Shown here: positions 17,257 through 26,555 of the stretch, one piece after another
How positions within the stretch are numbered: the first letter of the stretch is position 1
Layout of the letters: each line of letters begins with the position of its first letter
Source: Glacieibacterium sp038210595
Lineage (GTDB): Bacteria > Pseudomonadota > Alphaproteobacteria > Sphingomonadales > Sphingomonadaceae
NCBI GenBank assembly: GCA_038210595.1
Contig: JBBQWN010000005.1
Location: forward strand, 48,688-112,687
DNA: 64,000 nucleotides
Direction of reading: 5' to 3'
Program-made: the position numbers and the translations under genes
The notes under the pieces: model-generated
Told to the model about the DNA's origin: nothing
Database searches by the model: none
What the model saw: only the letters and a program-made list of their open reading frames with translations

Positions 17257-18293
17257 TGCGCTTTGGTTTCTGGATGCCGGTGTTCGGCGGTTGGCTGCGC
17301 AATGTCCCCGACGAGGGCATGACCGCGGACTGGCCCTATGTGAAGGCGCTCACTCAGCGCGCCGAGGCGACGGGCTGGGACCTGACCCTGATCGCGGAGC
17401 TGAACCTGAACGACATCAAGGGCATCGACGCGCCTTGCCTCGACGCCTGGTCGACCGCCGCCGCGCTCGCCGCGGTCACGGAGCGGCTGGAACTGATGGT
17501 CGCGGTGCGGCCCAATTTCCACCACCCGGCGCTGTTTGCCAAGGCGGCCGCCAACATCGACCGCATCGCCGGCGGCCGGCTGACGCTGAACGTCGTGTCG
17601 TCGTGGTGGGCGGACGAGGCCAAGCAATACGGCCTGCAGTTCGACCAGCACGACAATCGCTATGCCCGCACCGCGGAATGGCTAGCGGTGGTCGACGGAC
17701 TGTGGACCGAGGACCGCTTCACGTTCGAGGGGCAGTTCTACAGCACCGACGCGGCGATCTGTGCGCCCAAGCCGATGGCGACGCCGCGCCCCACCGTCTA
17801 CGCCGGCGGTGAGAGCGAGGCGGCGAAGGCGATGATCGCCGAACATTGCGATGCCTTCGTCATGCATGGCGATCCGGTCGATGCGGTTGCCCCCAAGATC
17901 GCGGGCATGGCGGCGCGGCGGCTGGCGGCAGGCAAGCCGCCGATGACCTATGGCATGGCCGCCTATGCCATCGTTCGCGATACCGAGGCGGAGGCGGAGG
18001 CCGAACTGGCGCGCATCACCACGCTGAGCGGCGAGCCGCCGGCGGGCTACGACAATTTCGAGCAGTGGTTGTCGGGCACGCAGCTGGAGCGCGAGCTGAA
18101 GATCCGTGAATATTCGGTGTCGAACCGCGGCTTGCGGCCCGACTTCGTCGGCACCCCGGCGCAGGTGATCGAGCGCATCGCGGCGTTCGAAGCGGCGGGG
18201 CTGAACCTGCTGCTGCTCCAGATGAGCCCGCAGGCGGACGAAATGGACCGCTTCGCCGACCAGGTCATCGCACCGTACCGGGCTCGCGGTTAG
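17253..18293 (+). CDS. LLM-class flavin-dependent monooxygenase, SsuD/SfnG-like
   Basis: A 346-residue bacterial-luciferase-like TIM-barrel protein. It resembles the FMNH2-dependent alkanesulfonate and dimethylsulfone monooxygenases: MRFGFWMPVFGG at the start, AAANIDRIAGGRLTLNVVSSWW in the middle, and DGLWTEDRFTFEGQFY and PTVYAGGESEAA further on. The substrate is unknown. A sulfur-scavenging role is an inference supported only by resemblance and by a sulfate uptake operon 4 kb away. It is translationally coupled to the ATP-grasp gene, and its end overlaps the convergent downstream gene by four bases. Confidence 0.8.
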   Translation: MMRFGFWMPVFGGWLRNVPDEGMTADWPYVKALTQRAEATGWDLTLIAELNLNDIKGIDAPCLDAWSTAAALAAVTERLELMVAVRPNFHHPALFAKAAANIDRIAGGRLTLNVVSSWWADEAKQYGLQFDQHDNRYARTAEWLAVVDGLWTEDRFTFEGQFYSTDAAICAPKPMATPRPTVYAGGESEAAKAMIAEHCDAFVMHGDPVDAVAPKIAGMAARRLAAGKPPMTYGMAAYAIVRDTEAEAEAELARITTLSGEPPAGYDNFEQWLSGTQLERELKIREYSVSNRGLRPDFVGTPAQVIERIAAFEAAGLNLLLLQMSPQADEMDRFADQVIAPYRARG

Positions 18294-19348
18294 CAACCGT
18301 TTGCGCAGGCCGGATCGGGCGACGCGAAAACGATGCGCAGCAGCATCGCGCCGGGTGCGGTGCGCGGATCGGTAGCGATGGCGTTGACGCGGCCGCTTTC
18401 GGGGGCGCGGATGGTCTCCACCGTGCGTCCGAAGGGATCGGCGATGGTGGCGACGATCGCCCCCTTGGTCACCGCCGCGCCCAGTTCGACCGCCAGCGTC
18501 GCGAAGCCGCCGCGGCCTGCCGTCACCTCGGCGAGCTTGTTGCCGACAAATGGCGTCACGGTGCGCGGCGGTGCGGCGGCGATCATCGTCAGGTCGGCCA
18601 TCACGCGCAGCATCCCGTCGACGCCGCGCCGGGTCATGTCGGGCTGGAACACCTCCGGCCGCGACAGCTCCAGCGTGATCGCGGGGACGCCGTCGCGGAC
18701 CATCTCGTTCTCGACCGTGCCATCGACGCCGGTATCGAGCTTGATGATGTCGGGCCCGGCCAGCTCGGCGATGGCCCGTGCCCGCGGCGTGCTGGCGAAG
18801 GCGTAGAGCACATAGGCCGTGCCGCGCGACTGGGTATGGAGATCGATCGCGGTCTCCGCATTCGGGCGCAGCAGCCCCGACCACAGCGCGGCCGCATAGC
18901 GTTCCGCCGCATCGCCGCCCGGCTTTCCCGGCATCAGGCGGTTGAGGTTGGAGCCGCCGTCGCCGCCTGCCGGCGTAAACGCCCGGGTTGAGTGCAGCAC
19001 GCCGGGCGCGTTCAGCCCCGGCACCATGGTCAGCGTGCCCGCGAACGTGGCGGGATCGAGCCGCGCCGCCAGCGCATGGATGACCGCGATGCCGTTGAGC
19101 TCGTCACCGTGGATCGCTGCGGTGATCAGCAATTTCGGCCCTGGCCGTGCGCCGCGCACGACGATCACCGGCACCAGCCACGCGCCGCCGGTGCGGCTGT
19201 CGCCGGCGCGGAACCACAAGCGGTGCAGGCCAGCCGGCAACGCTGCCGCATCGAGCCGGGTGACGACTTCGACGCCGTCCTGCCGGTCCCGCGTCGCCGC
19301 CGCCGCCGGCAGCGCGATCAGGACAGCGGCGAGCAGGGTGCGGAGCAT
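18290..19348 (-). CDS. Succinylglutamate desuccinylase/aspartoacylase family zinc hydrolase
   Basis: A 352-residue M14-like deacylase with a signal peptide (residues 1-18, MLRTLLAAVLIALPAAAA). Zinc ligands are visible as HGDELNG (His-x-x-Glu) and the later His in AIDLHTQ, with the Asn-Leu-Asn-Arg segment of the substrate pocket between them. The C-terminal part (EVTAGRGGFATLAVELGAAVTKG) resembles the lipoyl-like beta domain of AstE/AspA relatives. It probably removes an acyl group from an amino acid in the periplasm. Two cysteines close the protein (PACANGC). Specificity is not assignable. Confidence 0.8.
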   Translation of the reverse strand: MLRTLLAAVLIALPAAAATRDRQDGVEVVTRLDAAALPAGLHRLWFRAGDSRTGGAWLVPVIVVRGARPGPKLLITAAIHGDELNGIAVIHALAARLDPATFAGTLTMVPGLNAPGVLHSTRAFTPAGGDGGSNLNRLMPGKPGGDAAERYAAALWSGLLRPNAETAIDLHTQSRGTAYVLYAFASTPRARAIAELAGPDIIKLDTGVDGTVENEMVRDGVPAITLELSRPEVFQPDMTRRGVDGMLRVMADLTMIAAAPPRTVTPFVGNKLAEVTAGRGGFATLAVELGAAVTKGAIVATIADPFGRTVETIRAPESGRVNAIATDPRTAPGAMLLRIVFASPDPACANGC

Positions 19349-19412
19349 GGCCGCGCTTACCGGGGCGCGCGCACGATTGGCAAGTTACGGCAAGGCGCTA
19401 GTGTGCGGGGCC

Positions 19413-21332
19413 ATGCGACTCCTGCTTGCGCTTGCCCTACTGCCCATCGCCGCCGCCGCGAGCCCCGGGCCGCAACCGCTGCCGACCGCGCCGCCGCTGC
19501 CGGTTGCGGCCGACGCCGCTTATCCTGGCGTCATCGCGCTGGAAGTCGACGCGCGCGACACGGCGCGGCGCATCGTGCGGGTGCGCGAGACGCTGCCGGT
19601 GCGGCCCGGGCCGCTGGTGCTGCTCTATCCCGAGTTCGTCGCTGGCGCGCACTTTGCGCTCAACACAGTCGATCGTCTGACCGGTCTCCTGGTCACTGCC
19701 AACGGCCAGCGGCTAGCGTGGCGGCGCGACCCGGCCGTCATCCACGCCTTTCGCCTCGACGTCCCGCCGGGCGTCGCCAGCCTCGACATCCGCTTCGAAC
19801 TGCTGACCCCGACCGATCCCAAGCAGGGGCGGGTGACGATCACCGACGATATCGCGCACCTCCAGTGGCAGAGCCTGGTGCTGTACCCGGCGGGCCATTT
19901 CGCGCGGCAGATCGCGGTCGAGCCGAGCCTGACCCTGCCGGCGGCCTGGCAGTTCGGCACGGCGCTCGACACCGCCGGGGGCACCGGCATGACGACGCGC
20001 TTCCGGCGCACCGATCTCGAGACGCTGCTCGATTCGCCGGTGCTGGCGGGTGCGAACCTCCGCCGCATCGTCCTCGACGACGGGCCGCGGCCGGTCCGGC
20101 TGGTGCTGGCCGCGGACAACCCCGCCGCGCTCGCCGTCACCGACGCGCAGGTCGCGACGCTGCGGCGGCTGGTCGCCGAGACCGACCGGCTGTTCGGCGG
20201 GGCGCGCCATTTTGCGCACTACGACTGGCTGCTAGCGCTGAGCGATAGCATCGGCGGCATCGGCCGCGAACATCTCCAGTCGAGCGAGAATGCCGCCGCC
20301 GCCGACACCTTCACCGCCTGGGACAAGGTCTCGGCGCGGCGCACGCTGCTGCCGCACGAATACGTGCATAGCTGGAACGGCAAGTTCCGGCGCGGGGCCG
20401 ACAGCTGGCGGCCCGACTTCAACTCGCCCATCGGCAACAGCCTGTTGTGGGTCTACGAAGGGCAGACGCAATATTGGGGCATCGTGCTGGCGGCGCGCGC
20501 CGGGCTGCTGACGCCGGCGCAGGCGCGCGCCATGCTGGCGCAGACCGCCGCGACCGCCGCCGACCCGTCGGGCCGTGCCTGGCGCACCCTTGCCGACACC
20601 ACCAACGACCCGCAGGTCCAGATGCGACGGCCGCAACCGTGGGCAAGCCGGATCCGCAACCAGGACTATTACGGCGAGGCGGCGCTGGTCTGGCTCGACG
20701 CCGACACGCTGATCCGCGAGCGCACCAACGGCAGCCGGTCACTCGACGATTTCGCGCGCGACTTCTTCGGCGGCGACGGGCGGACGGTGACCGAGACCTA
20801 CTCGTTCGAAGATGTCGTCGCGGCGCTGAACCGGGTGCTGCCTTATGACTGGGCGGCATTTCTGCGGACCCGGCTGGAAAGCAGCGACCGGCCGCCGTTC
20901 GACGGCCTGCAGCGCGGCGGCTACCGGCTCGACTTCGCCGATACCCCGACCGAATATCAGAAGAGCGCCGACGCGGTTGCGCGGCGAACGGATCTCAGCG
21001 GCTCGATCGGGCTTGTCATCGACAGCAAGGATTCGACCTTGAGCGCGGTCCAGTGGGATGGCCCGGCATACAAGGCTGGGCTGACCGCCGGCAGCCAGCT
21101 GATCGCGGTCGGGGGCGCGCCCTACACGCCCGAACTGCTGATTGCCGCGATCGTCGCGGCCAAGGGCAACGGCCCGCCGGTCGAACTGATCGTCAAGAGC
21201 CTCGACCGGCTGGGCAGCGTCACCATCGATTGGCATGGCGGACTGCGCTATCCGATGCTGGCCCCGGCCGGCGCGCAGCCGGCGCTGCTCGACGCCATCC
21301 TGGCGCCCCGTGCCGAAGGAGCTTCGCGATGA
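19413..21332 (+). CDS. M61 family aminopeptidase with C-terminal PDZ domain
   Basis: A 639-residue exported peptidase. I start it at ATG 19413, which gives a signal peptide (MRLLLALALLPIAAAASPGP); the open frame runs back to 18942 but only antisense to the upstream gene. The zinc motif HEYVH is at 315-319, followed by WNGKFRR and the downstream glutamate in LLWVYEGQTQYWG, as in glycyl aminopeptidases of family M61. A PDZ domain follows near residues 540-600 (GPAYKAGLTAGSQLIAVGG). It is likely a periplasmic peptidase. It overlaps the next gene by four bases (ATGA). Confidence 0.88.
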   Translation: MRLLLALALLPIAAAASPGPQPLPTAPPLPVAADAAYPGVIALEVDARDTARRIVRVRETLPVRPGPLVLLYPEFVAGAHFALNTVDRLTGLLVTANGQRLAWRRDPAVIHAFRLDVPPGVASLDIRFELLTPTDPKQGRVTITDDIAHLQWQSLVLYPAGHFARQIAVEPSLTLPAAWQFGTALDTAGGTGMTTRFRRTDLETLLDSPVLAGANLRRIVLDDGPRPVRLVLAADNPAALAVTDAQVATLRRLVAETDRLFGGARHFAHYDWLLALSDSIGGIGREHLQSSENAAAADTFTAWDKVSARRTLLPHEYVHSWNGKFRRGADSWRPDFNSPIGNSLLWVYEGQTQYWGIVLAARAGLLTPAQARAMLAQTAATAADPSGRAWRTLADTTNDPQVQMRRPQPWASRIRNQDYYGEAALVWLDADTLIRERTNGSRSLDDFARDFFGGDGRTVTETYSFEDVVAALNRVLPYDWAAFLRTRLESSDRPPFDGLQRGGYRLDFADTPTEYQKSADAVARRTDLSGSIGLVIDSKDSTLSAVQWDGPAYKAGLTAGSQLIAVGGAPYTPELLIAAIVAAKGNGPPVELIVKSLDRLGSVTIDWHGGLRYPMLAPAGAQPALLDAILAPRAEGASR

Positions 21333-22315
21333 CCGAGCGTACCGCCATCCTCCACCGCACCGGCGGCCCCGAGGTGATCGAGTGGACGGACGTGACGCTG
21401 CCGCCGCCCGCCGCGGGCGAGGTGCGCATGCGGAATACCGCGGTCGGCCTCAACTTCATCGACACCTACCACCGCACCGGGCTTTATCCCGGACCGCTGC
21501 CGTCGGGCCTCGGGCTGGAGGCGGCGGGCATCGTCGAGGCGCTCGGGGCGGACGTCACCGGGCTTACCGCCGGCGACCGTGTGGGGACGTTCGGCCCGGC
21601 GCGCGGTGCCTATGCGACGGCGCGCAATCTGTCGGCCGCGTCCTTGCTGAAGCTGCCGGACGATATCGACGACGACACCGCCGCCGCCGTGCTGTTGAAG
21701 GGCTGCACCGCAGAGTTCCTGGCCGAGCGCGCCGGCCGGGTGCAGCCGGGCATGACGGTGCTGGTCCATGCCGCGGCCGGCGGAGTCGGCCTGATCCTGA
21801 CGCAGTGGCTGGCCGCCATCGGCGCGACCGTGATCGGTACCGTCGGTGACGCGGCGAAGGCAGCGCTGGCGACAAGCACGGGCGCCGCGCACGTCATCGA
21901 GTACCGGCACGAGGACGTGGCCGAACGGGTCCGCGCGCTGACCGGCGGCAAGGGCGCATCGGTGGTGTTCGACGGCATCGGGATGGTGACATGGGCGGCA
22001 TCGCTCGATGCGACCGCGCGGCGCGGGCTGATTATCGGCTACGGCAACGCCGATGCGCCCGTCGCGGGCGTCAACCTCGGCATCCTCGCCAGCAAGGGCT
22101 CGCTGTTCGCGACGCGGCCGACGCTGTTCGACTATTATGCGACGCCCGAGGAGCGCGCCGCCGGCACCGAACGCCTGTGGACGATGCTCCGCACCGGCAA
22201 GGTCAAGGTCACCATCGGCCAGCGTTACCAGCTGGAGGACGCGGCCCAGGCGCACGCCGACCTCGAAGCCCGCCGGACGACGGGGTCGACGATCCTGACG
22301 GTTCAGCGCGGGTAG
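21329..22315 (+). CDS. NADPH:quinone oxidoreductase (zeta-crystallin type MDR)
   Basis: A 328-residue zinc-free medium-chain dehydrogenase/reductase. It has the quinone reductase profile: GGPEVIEW at the start, VGLNFIDTYHRTGLYP, and the nucleotide loop AAAGGVG within a Rossmann fold. The end QRYQLEDAAQAHADLEARRTTGSTIL is typical of QorA. It reduces quinones or reactive alkenals with NADPH in the cytosol. The start ATG lies in the stop of the M61 gene. The 3' end overlaps the convergent cysA by 13 bases. Confidence 0.9.
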   Translation: MTERTAILHRTGGPEVIEWTDVTLPPPAAGEVRMRNTAVGLNFIDTYHRTGLYPGPLPSGLGLEAAGIVEALGADVTGLTAGDRVGTFGPARGAYATARNLSAASLLKLPDDIDDDTAAAVLLKGCTAEFLAERAGRVQPGMTVLVHAAAGGVGLILTQWLAAIGATVIGTVGDAAKAALATSTGAAHVIEYRHEDVAERVRALTGGKGASVVFDGIGMVTWAASLDATARRGLIIGYGNADAPVAGVNLGILASKGSLFATRPTLFDYYATPEERAAGTERLWTMLRTGKVKVTIGQRYQLEDAAQAHADLEARRTTGSTILTVQRG

Positions 22316-23337
22316 GCGCGCACTGTCGTCGGGACCAGCGTGAGGGCATCGCCGGGCGCGAGGCTGTCGGGCGCATCGGCGAGCGTCGCTTCGATCAGCT
22401 GCCCGCCGTCACCGACGCATTCAAGGCTGGCGCGGGCGCCGGTGTGGGCGAGGCGGCGGAGCGTGACCGGCAGGCCCTCGCCGGGCGTGCCGAGCCGGAA
22501 TTCGTGCGGGCGGACGAACGCCTGGGCCGGGCCGTCGCCGGCGGCGGGCGCAGTGTTGGGCAGGCGCAGGCCGCCGAGTTCGACCGCGCCGCCCGCCAGC
22601 CGCGCGTCGAAACGGTTGGCGTTGCCGATGAAGCTGCAGACGAAGGCGGTGGCGGGGCGGTTGTAGACCGCGTCGGGCGTATCGACCTGTTCGATACGGC
22701 CGGCGTTCATCACCACCACCCGGTCGGCGAGATCGAGCGCCTCCTCCTGATCATGCGTGACGAAGATCGAGGTGACATGGCTGGCGTCGTGGACGCCGCG
22801 CAGCCAGCGGCGCAAGTCCTGCCGCACCTTGGCGTCCAAGGCGCCGAACGGCTCGTCGAGGAGCAGCACACGCGGGTCGACCGCCAGCGCGCGGGCGAGC
22901 GCCACCCGCTGCCGCTGCCCGCCCGACAGTTGCGCCGGATAGCGCCTGCCGAGATCGGGCAGCTGTACGAGCGCCAGCAGCTCCGCAACCCGCGCCGCGA
23001 TCGTCGCCTTGTCCGGGCGGTCGCGGCGGCGCTTGACGCTCAGACCGAAGGCGATGTTGTCGGCGACGGTCATGTGCCGGAACAGCGCATAATGCTGGAA
23101 GACAAAGCCGATGCCGCGTTCGCGCGCCGGCCGCTCGCTCATGTCGGTGCCGTCAAAGCGCACCGTGCCGGCATCGGGAAAGTCGAGGCCGGCGATGATC
23201 CGCAACAGCGTCGTCTTGCCCGACCCGCTGGGGCCGAGCAGCGCCAGGAACTCGCCCGGCTCGACGACCAGGTCGACGCCCTCGAGTGCGGTGAAGCCGC
23301 CGAAGCGGCGGACCAGATGTTCGACCGTGACCGTCAA
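22303..23337 (-). CDS. cysA: Sulfate/thiosulfate ABC transporter ATP-binding protein
   Basis: A 344-residue ABC ATPase that powers sulfate import. It has Walker A GPSGSGKT, the Q-loop VFQHYALF, the signature LSGGQRQR, Walker B VLLLDEPFGALD and the H-loop ITHD-equivalent FVTHDQEEAL. A C-terminal TOBE-like regulatory domain follows. I place the start at TTG 23337, which overlaps the cysW stop as TTGA; the first in-frame ATG (23373) lies further inside cysW. It is the last gene of the sulfate operon. Confidence 0.92.
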   Translation of the reverse strand: MTVTVEHLVRRFGGFTALEGVDLVVEPGEFLALLGPSGSGKTTLLRIIAGLDFPDAGTVRFDGTDMSERPARERGIGFVFQHYALFRHMTVADNIAFGLSVKRRRDRPDKATIAARVAELLALVQLPDLGRRYPAQLSGGQRQRVALARALAVDPRVLLLDEPFGALDAKVRQDLRRWLRGVHDASHVTSIFVTHDQEEALDLADRVVVMNAGRIEQVDTPDAVYNRPATAFVCSFIGNANRFDARLAGGAVELGGLRLPNTAPAAGDGPAQAFVRPHEFRLGTPGEGLPVTLRRLAHTGARASLECVGDGGQLIEATLADAPDSLAPGDALTLVPTTVRAYPR

Positions 23338-24179
23338 TGCTTCGCCCCCGTCAGCTGGTCGGCATAACGCCATTCCAGCAGCGTCTTCGCGACCAGCGTC
23401 ACCAGCGCCAGGCCCGCGAGCAGCGAGGCAACCGCGAACGAGGCGACGAAGTTATACTCATTGTAGAGGATCTCGACATGCAGCGGCATGGTGTTGGTCA
23501 GGCCGCGGATATGGCCCGATACCACCGACACCGCGCCGAACTCGCCCATCGCCCGGGCGTTGCAGAGCAGCACGCCGTAGAGCAGGCCCCAGCGGATGTT
23601 GGGCAGGGTGACGCGGGCGAAGGTCTGCCAGCCACTGGCACCGAGCGACAGCGCTGCCTCCTCATCGTCCTTACCCTGTTCCTGCATCAGCGGGATGAGT
23701 TCGCGGGCAACGAACGGGAAGGTTATGAATATAGTCGCTAAAACGATACCCGGAACGGCGAAGATGATCTGGACATCGTGGTCGCGGAGCCAGGGGCCGA
23801 ACCAGCCCTGCAGGCCGAAGAGCAGCACGTAGATCAGGCCGGCGACCACCGGGGACACCGAAAAGGGCAGGTCTATCAACGAGATAAGCAGGGCGCGGCC
23901 GCGGAAATCGAACTTGGCCACGGCCCAGGACGCGGCCACCCCGATGACGATGTTGAGCGGCACCGCGATGAGCGCGACGAGCAGCGTCAGACGCACCGCG
24001 GCGAGCGCGTCGGGGTCGGTGATCGCGGCCCGGTAAGCCTCCCAGCCCTTGGCGAAGGCCTCGACGAACACCACCACCAGCGGCAGCGCGAGGTTGAGCA
24101 GCAGGAACGCCAGCGCCACCGTGACCAGCACCCACTTGGTCACCGGCGACGGTGCGGTCGGGTCGCGGCGCGGGGTCAT
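23334..24179 (-). CDS. cysW: Sulfate ABC transporter permease CysW
   Basis: A 281-residue inner-membrane permease with about six hydrophobic segments. The coupling-helix region EEAALSLGASGWQTFARVTLPNIRWG and the following RAMGEFGAVSVVSG are diagnostic of CysW. It starts at ATG 24179 inside the cysT stop (ATGA), and its own stop overlaps the cysA start. With CysT it forms the sulfate channel. Confidence 0.92.
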   Translation of the reverse strand: MTPRRDPTAPSPVTKWVLVTVALAFLLLNLALPLVVVFVEAFAKGWEAYRAAITDPDALAAVRLTLLVALIAVPLNIVIGVAASWAVAKFDFRGRALLISLIDLPFSVSPVVAGLIYVLLFGLQGWFGPWLRDHDVQIIFAVPGIVLATIFITFPFVARELIPLMQEQGKDDEEAALSLGASGWQTFARVTLPNIRWGLLYGVLLCNARAMGEFGAVSVVSGHIRGLTNTMPLHVEILYNEYNFVASFAVASLLAGLALVTLVAKTLLEWRYADQLTGAKH

Positions 24180-25018
24180 GCGGTGCGCCGCGCCCGGTCC
24201 CACGCCTGCAGCGCGTTGATCGCCAGCAGGATCGCGAACGAGGCGGTCAGCATGGTCGCCGCAATCGCCGTCGCCCCGGCATAATTATACTGCTCCAGCT
24301 GCGCGACGATCAGCAGCGGCGCGATCTCGGACCGGAACGGCAGGTTGCCGGCGATGAAGATGACGCTGCCGTACTCCCCGACGCCGCGCGCGAACGCCAG
24401 CGCCGCGCCGGTGGTCAGCGCCGGCAGCACCGCGGGCAGCACGACACGCACGAAGGTCTGCAGCCGCGACGCGCCCAGCGAGGCGGCGGCCTCCTCGACA
24501 TCATGCCCGAGGTCGGCGAGCACCGGCTCGACCGTCCGCACCACGAACGGCAGGCCGATGAAGGTCAGCGCGACGACGACGCCGAGCGGCGTGAACGCGA
24601 CCTTCACCCCCAATGGCTCCAGCCACGAGCCGATCACCCCGTTCGAGGCATAGACGGTGGTCAGCGCGATGCCCGCAACGCTGGTGGGCAGCGCGAACGG
24701 CAGGTCGACGAGCGCGCCGACGATGCGCTTGCCGGGAAATTCGGTCCGCACCAGGACCCACGCGACCAGCAGCCCGAACACCGCGTTGATCACCGCGGCC
24801 GCCGCCGCCGCCCCGAAGCTGAGCCGGTAGGCGGCGAGCGCCCGCCTGGAGAACGCCACCTCGGCAAACGCCTCCCACCCCATGCCGGCGGAGCGGATGA
24901 ACACCGTCGACAGCGGCACCAGCACGATCAGCGTCAGCGCGAACACGGTGATGCCAAAGCTCAGCCCGAAACCGGGCATGATCGTGTGGCGCACGCCAAG
25001 GATACTGGACCGGCTCAA
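24176..25018 (-). CDS. cysT: Sulfate ABC transporter permease CysT (CysU)
   Basis: A 280-residue permease. Recognisable features are PGFGLSFGITVFALTLIVLVPLS at the first helix, the coupling segment EEAAASLGASRLQTFVRVVLPA and ARGVGEYGSVIFIAGN. The frame extends to 25186 but overlaps the porin gene; the likely start is TTG 25018 with AGACAGGG in front, giving the usual length. GTG 24994 and ATG 24979 are alternatives. It follows the porin after 35 bases. Confidence 0.9.
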   Translation of the reverse strand: MSRSSILGVRHTIMPGFGLSFGITVFALTLIVLVPLSTVFIRSAGMGWEAFAEVAFSRRALAAYRLSFGAAAAAAVINAVFGLLVAWVLVRTEFPGKRIVGALVDLPFALPTSVAGIALTTVYASNGVIGSWLEPLGVKVAFTPLGVVVALTFIGLPFVVRTVEPVLADLGHDVEEAAASLGASRLQTFVRVVLPAVLPALTTGAALAFARGVGEYGSVIFIAGNLPFRSEIAPLLIVAQLEQYNYAGATAIAATMLTASFAILLAINALQAWDRARRTA

Positions 25019-25053
25019 GCGCCCTGTCTGGCGGGTTGCGACATTTCCCGCAA

Positions 25054-26517
25054 TCACCAGTCGAGGTGGAGGCGCGCGGCATAGGCGTCGCCGCTGGTCC
25101 GGGTGCCGACCGGATCGAGCGGCGTGTTGGTGCCGAAGAAGCGGATGTAGTTGAACTGGAACTTGAAATTGGGGGTCAGGTACCAATTGGCGGCGGCGGT
25201 GTAGCTGTGCGCCTTGTTGCCGAGACGGGCGAGCACCGGCGTGTCGCCGACGTCGAGCTGGTCATAGCGCGCGACCAGTTCGATGGCACCGGTACCGCCT
25301 TGGTTGGAGAACGGGCTGAGCGGCCGGATGCGGTCGAAATTGCCGTTCTTGAACGGCCGCGATTCGCCGGTGACGAACCAGCTGCCGTAGACGTAGAAAC
25401 CGTCGGCGGTGAAGTCGCGGAAGCCGGGCTGACGATCGAAGCGCAGCCGCCCGTATTCGCCGGTCACCGAGAACGGCCCGAGCACGCCGGTCGCTTCCGC
25501 CCCGACATAATAGACGCTGTCGACGTTGGGGATGACGCCGGTATCGATGATGTTGCCGCCGTCGACGCGGACGTTGGGCCGCTCCGTGACGCGCACCGCA
25601 TCGGCGACGTCACCGCTCTTCAGATCCGTTCGCCAGAATCCGGCGACGCCGAGGTGGAGAACCTTGCCGGTGTCGTTGATCGGTTCCCAGGTGACGCGGG
25701 CGTTGCCGCCGGTGCTCTCGTCGGGGGCGCGGGTGACCGCCGCGCCGGTCGAGCGGGTGACGCTCTCATTGTCGCCCGAGAAGCCGATCGTGGCGGTGAA
25801 ATTGTCGCGCAGATAGGCGACCGCCAGGCCGAGCCGCCGTTCCGCGCCGACGTTGCCGAAGGCGTTGGTGAACATGCCGCGTTCGACGAAGCTGTTGTAA
25901 TTGTCGCTGTTGTTCGATTCGAGCCCGAACGGCGCCTTGAACTGGCCGGCGGTGACCTGGAAATGCTTGAAGCCGTTGTACTGCAGGAAGGCGTCCTGGA
26001 TGGCGACGGTGTTGCCGGCGAAATCGACCTCCAGCCGCCAGAAGAAATCCTTGAACGCGGTGCCCTCGACACCCAGCCGGGCGCGGCGGAAGCCGGTGCC
26101 GCTGTTATAGTCATAGCCGCCGCGGCGTTCGTCGAAGCCGACGTAATCGGCATCGAAGACGCCGCGCGCCTTGAAGGTGAAGACGCCGTTCGGGTCGCCG
26201 AGCAGCGGCGAGACGTTCGGCTGGACGCCCTTGGCGGCGCGCACCTCGACGTTCTGGATGCGCGCCTGGCTGGCCTCGAGCGCGTCCTGCAGGCTGCGGT
26301 TGCGGCTCTCCAGCGTCTGGACCTTGGCCTCGAGCGCGTTGAGGCGGTCGAGCACGGCGTCGCCGGTCGGCGGCGGCGGCGTCACCTCTGCGGCATCGAA
26401 CGCCGGGGCCTCGCTATCGATGGCTCCGGGCACCGGCGTTGCGGCCGGCTGGGCCTGGGCAAGGGTCGAGGTGGCGAGCGCAAGCGTCCAGATCGACGCG
26501 CCGTGAAGTCGCTGCAT
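25054..26517 (-). CDS. OprP/OprO-type anion porin within the sulfate operon
   Basis: A 487-residue outer-membrane porin. A signal peptide (about residues 1-23) is followed by a coiled-coil region near 50-95 (LNALEAKVQTLESRNRSLQDA), typical of the trimeric phosphate-selective porin family. A long beta-barrel rich in alternating aromatic/polar strands follows, ending in a terminal Trp (HLDW). OprP relatives conduct phosphate or other anions. Its position between sbp and cysT implies it passes sulfate through the outer membrane. Gaps on both sides are under 40 bases, so it is probably cotranscribed. Confidence 0.82.
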   Translation of the reverse strand: MQRLHGASIWTLALATSTLAQAQPAATPVPGAIDSEAPAFDAAEVTPPPPTGDAVLDRLNALEAKVQTLESRNRSLQDALEASQARIQNVEVRAAKGVQPNVSPLLGDPNGVFTFKARGVFDADYVGFDERRGGYDYNSGTGFRRARLGVEGTAFKDFFWRLEVDFAGNTVAIQDAFLQYNGFKHFQVTAGQFKAPFGLESNNSDNYNSFVERGMFTNAFGNVGAERRLGLAVAYLRDNFTATIGFSGDNESVTRSTGAAVTRAPDESTGGNARVTWEPINDTGKVLHLGVAGFWRTDLKSGDVADAVRVTERPNVRVDGGNIIDTGVIPNVDSVYYVGAEATGVLGPFSVTGEYGRLRFDRQPGFRDFTADGFYVYGSWFVTGESRPFKNGNFDRIRPLSPFSNQGGTGAIELVARYDQLDVGDTPVLARLGNKAHSYTAAANWYLTPNFKFQFNYIRFFGTNTPLDPVGTRTSGDAYAARLHLDW

Positions 26518-26555
26518 CGTGGGATCCCCCCTGGCTTGGCGATGTGGTCGAAAGC

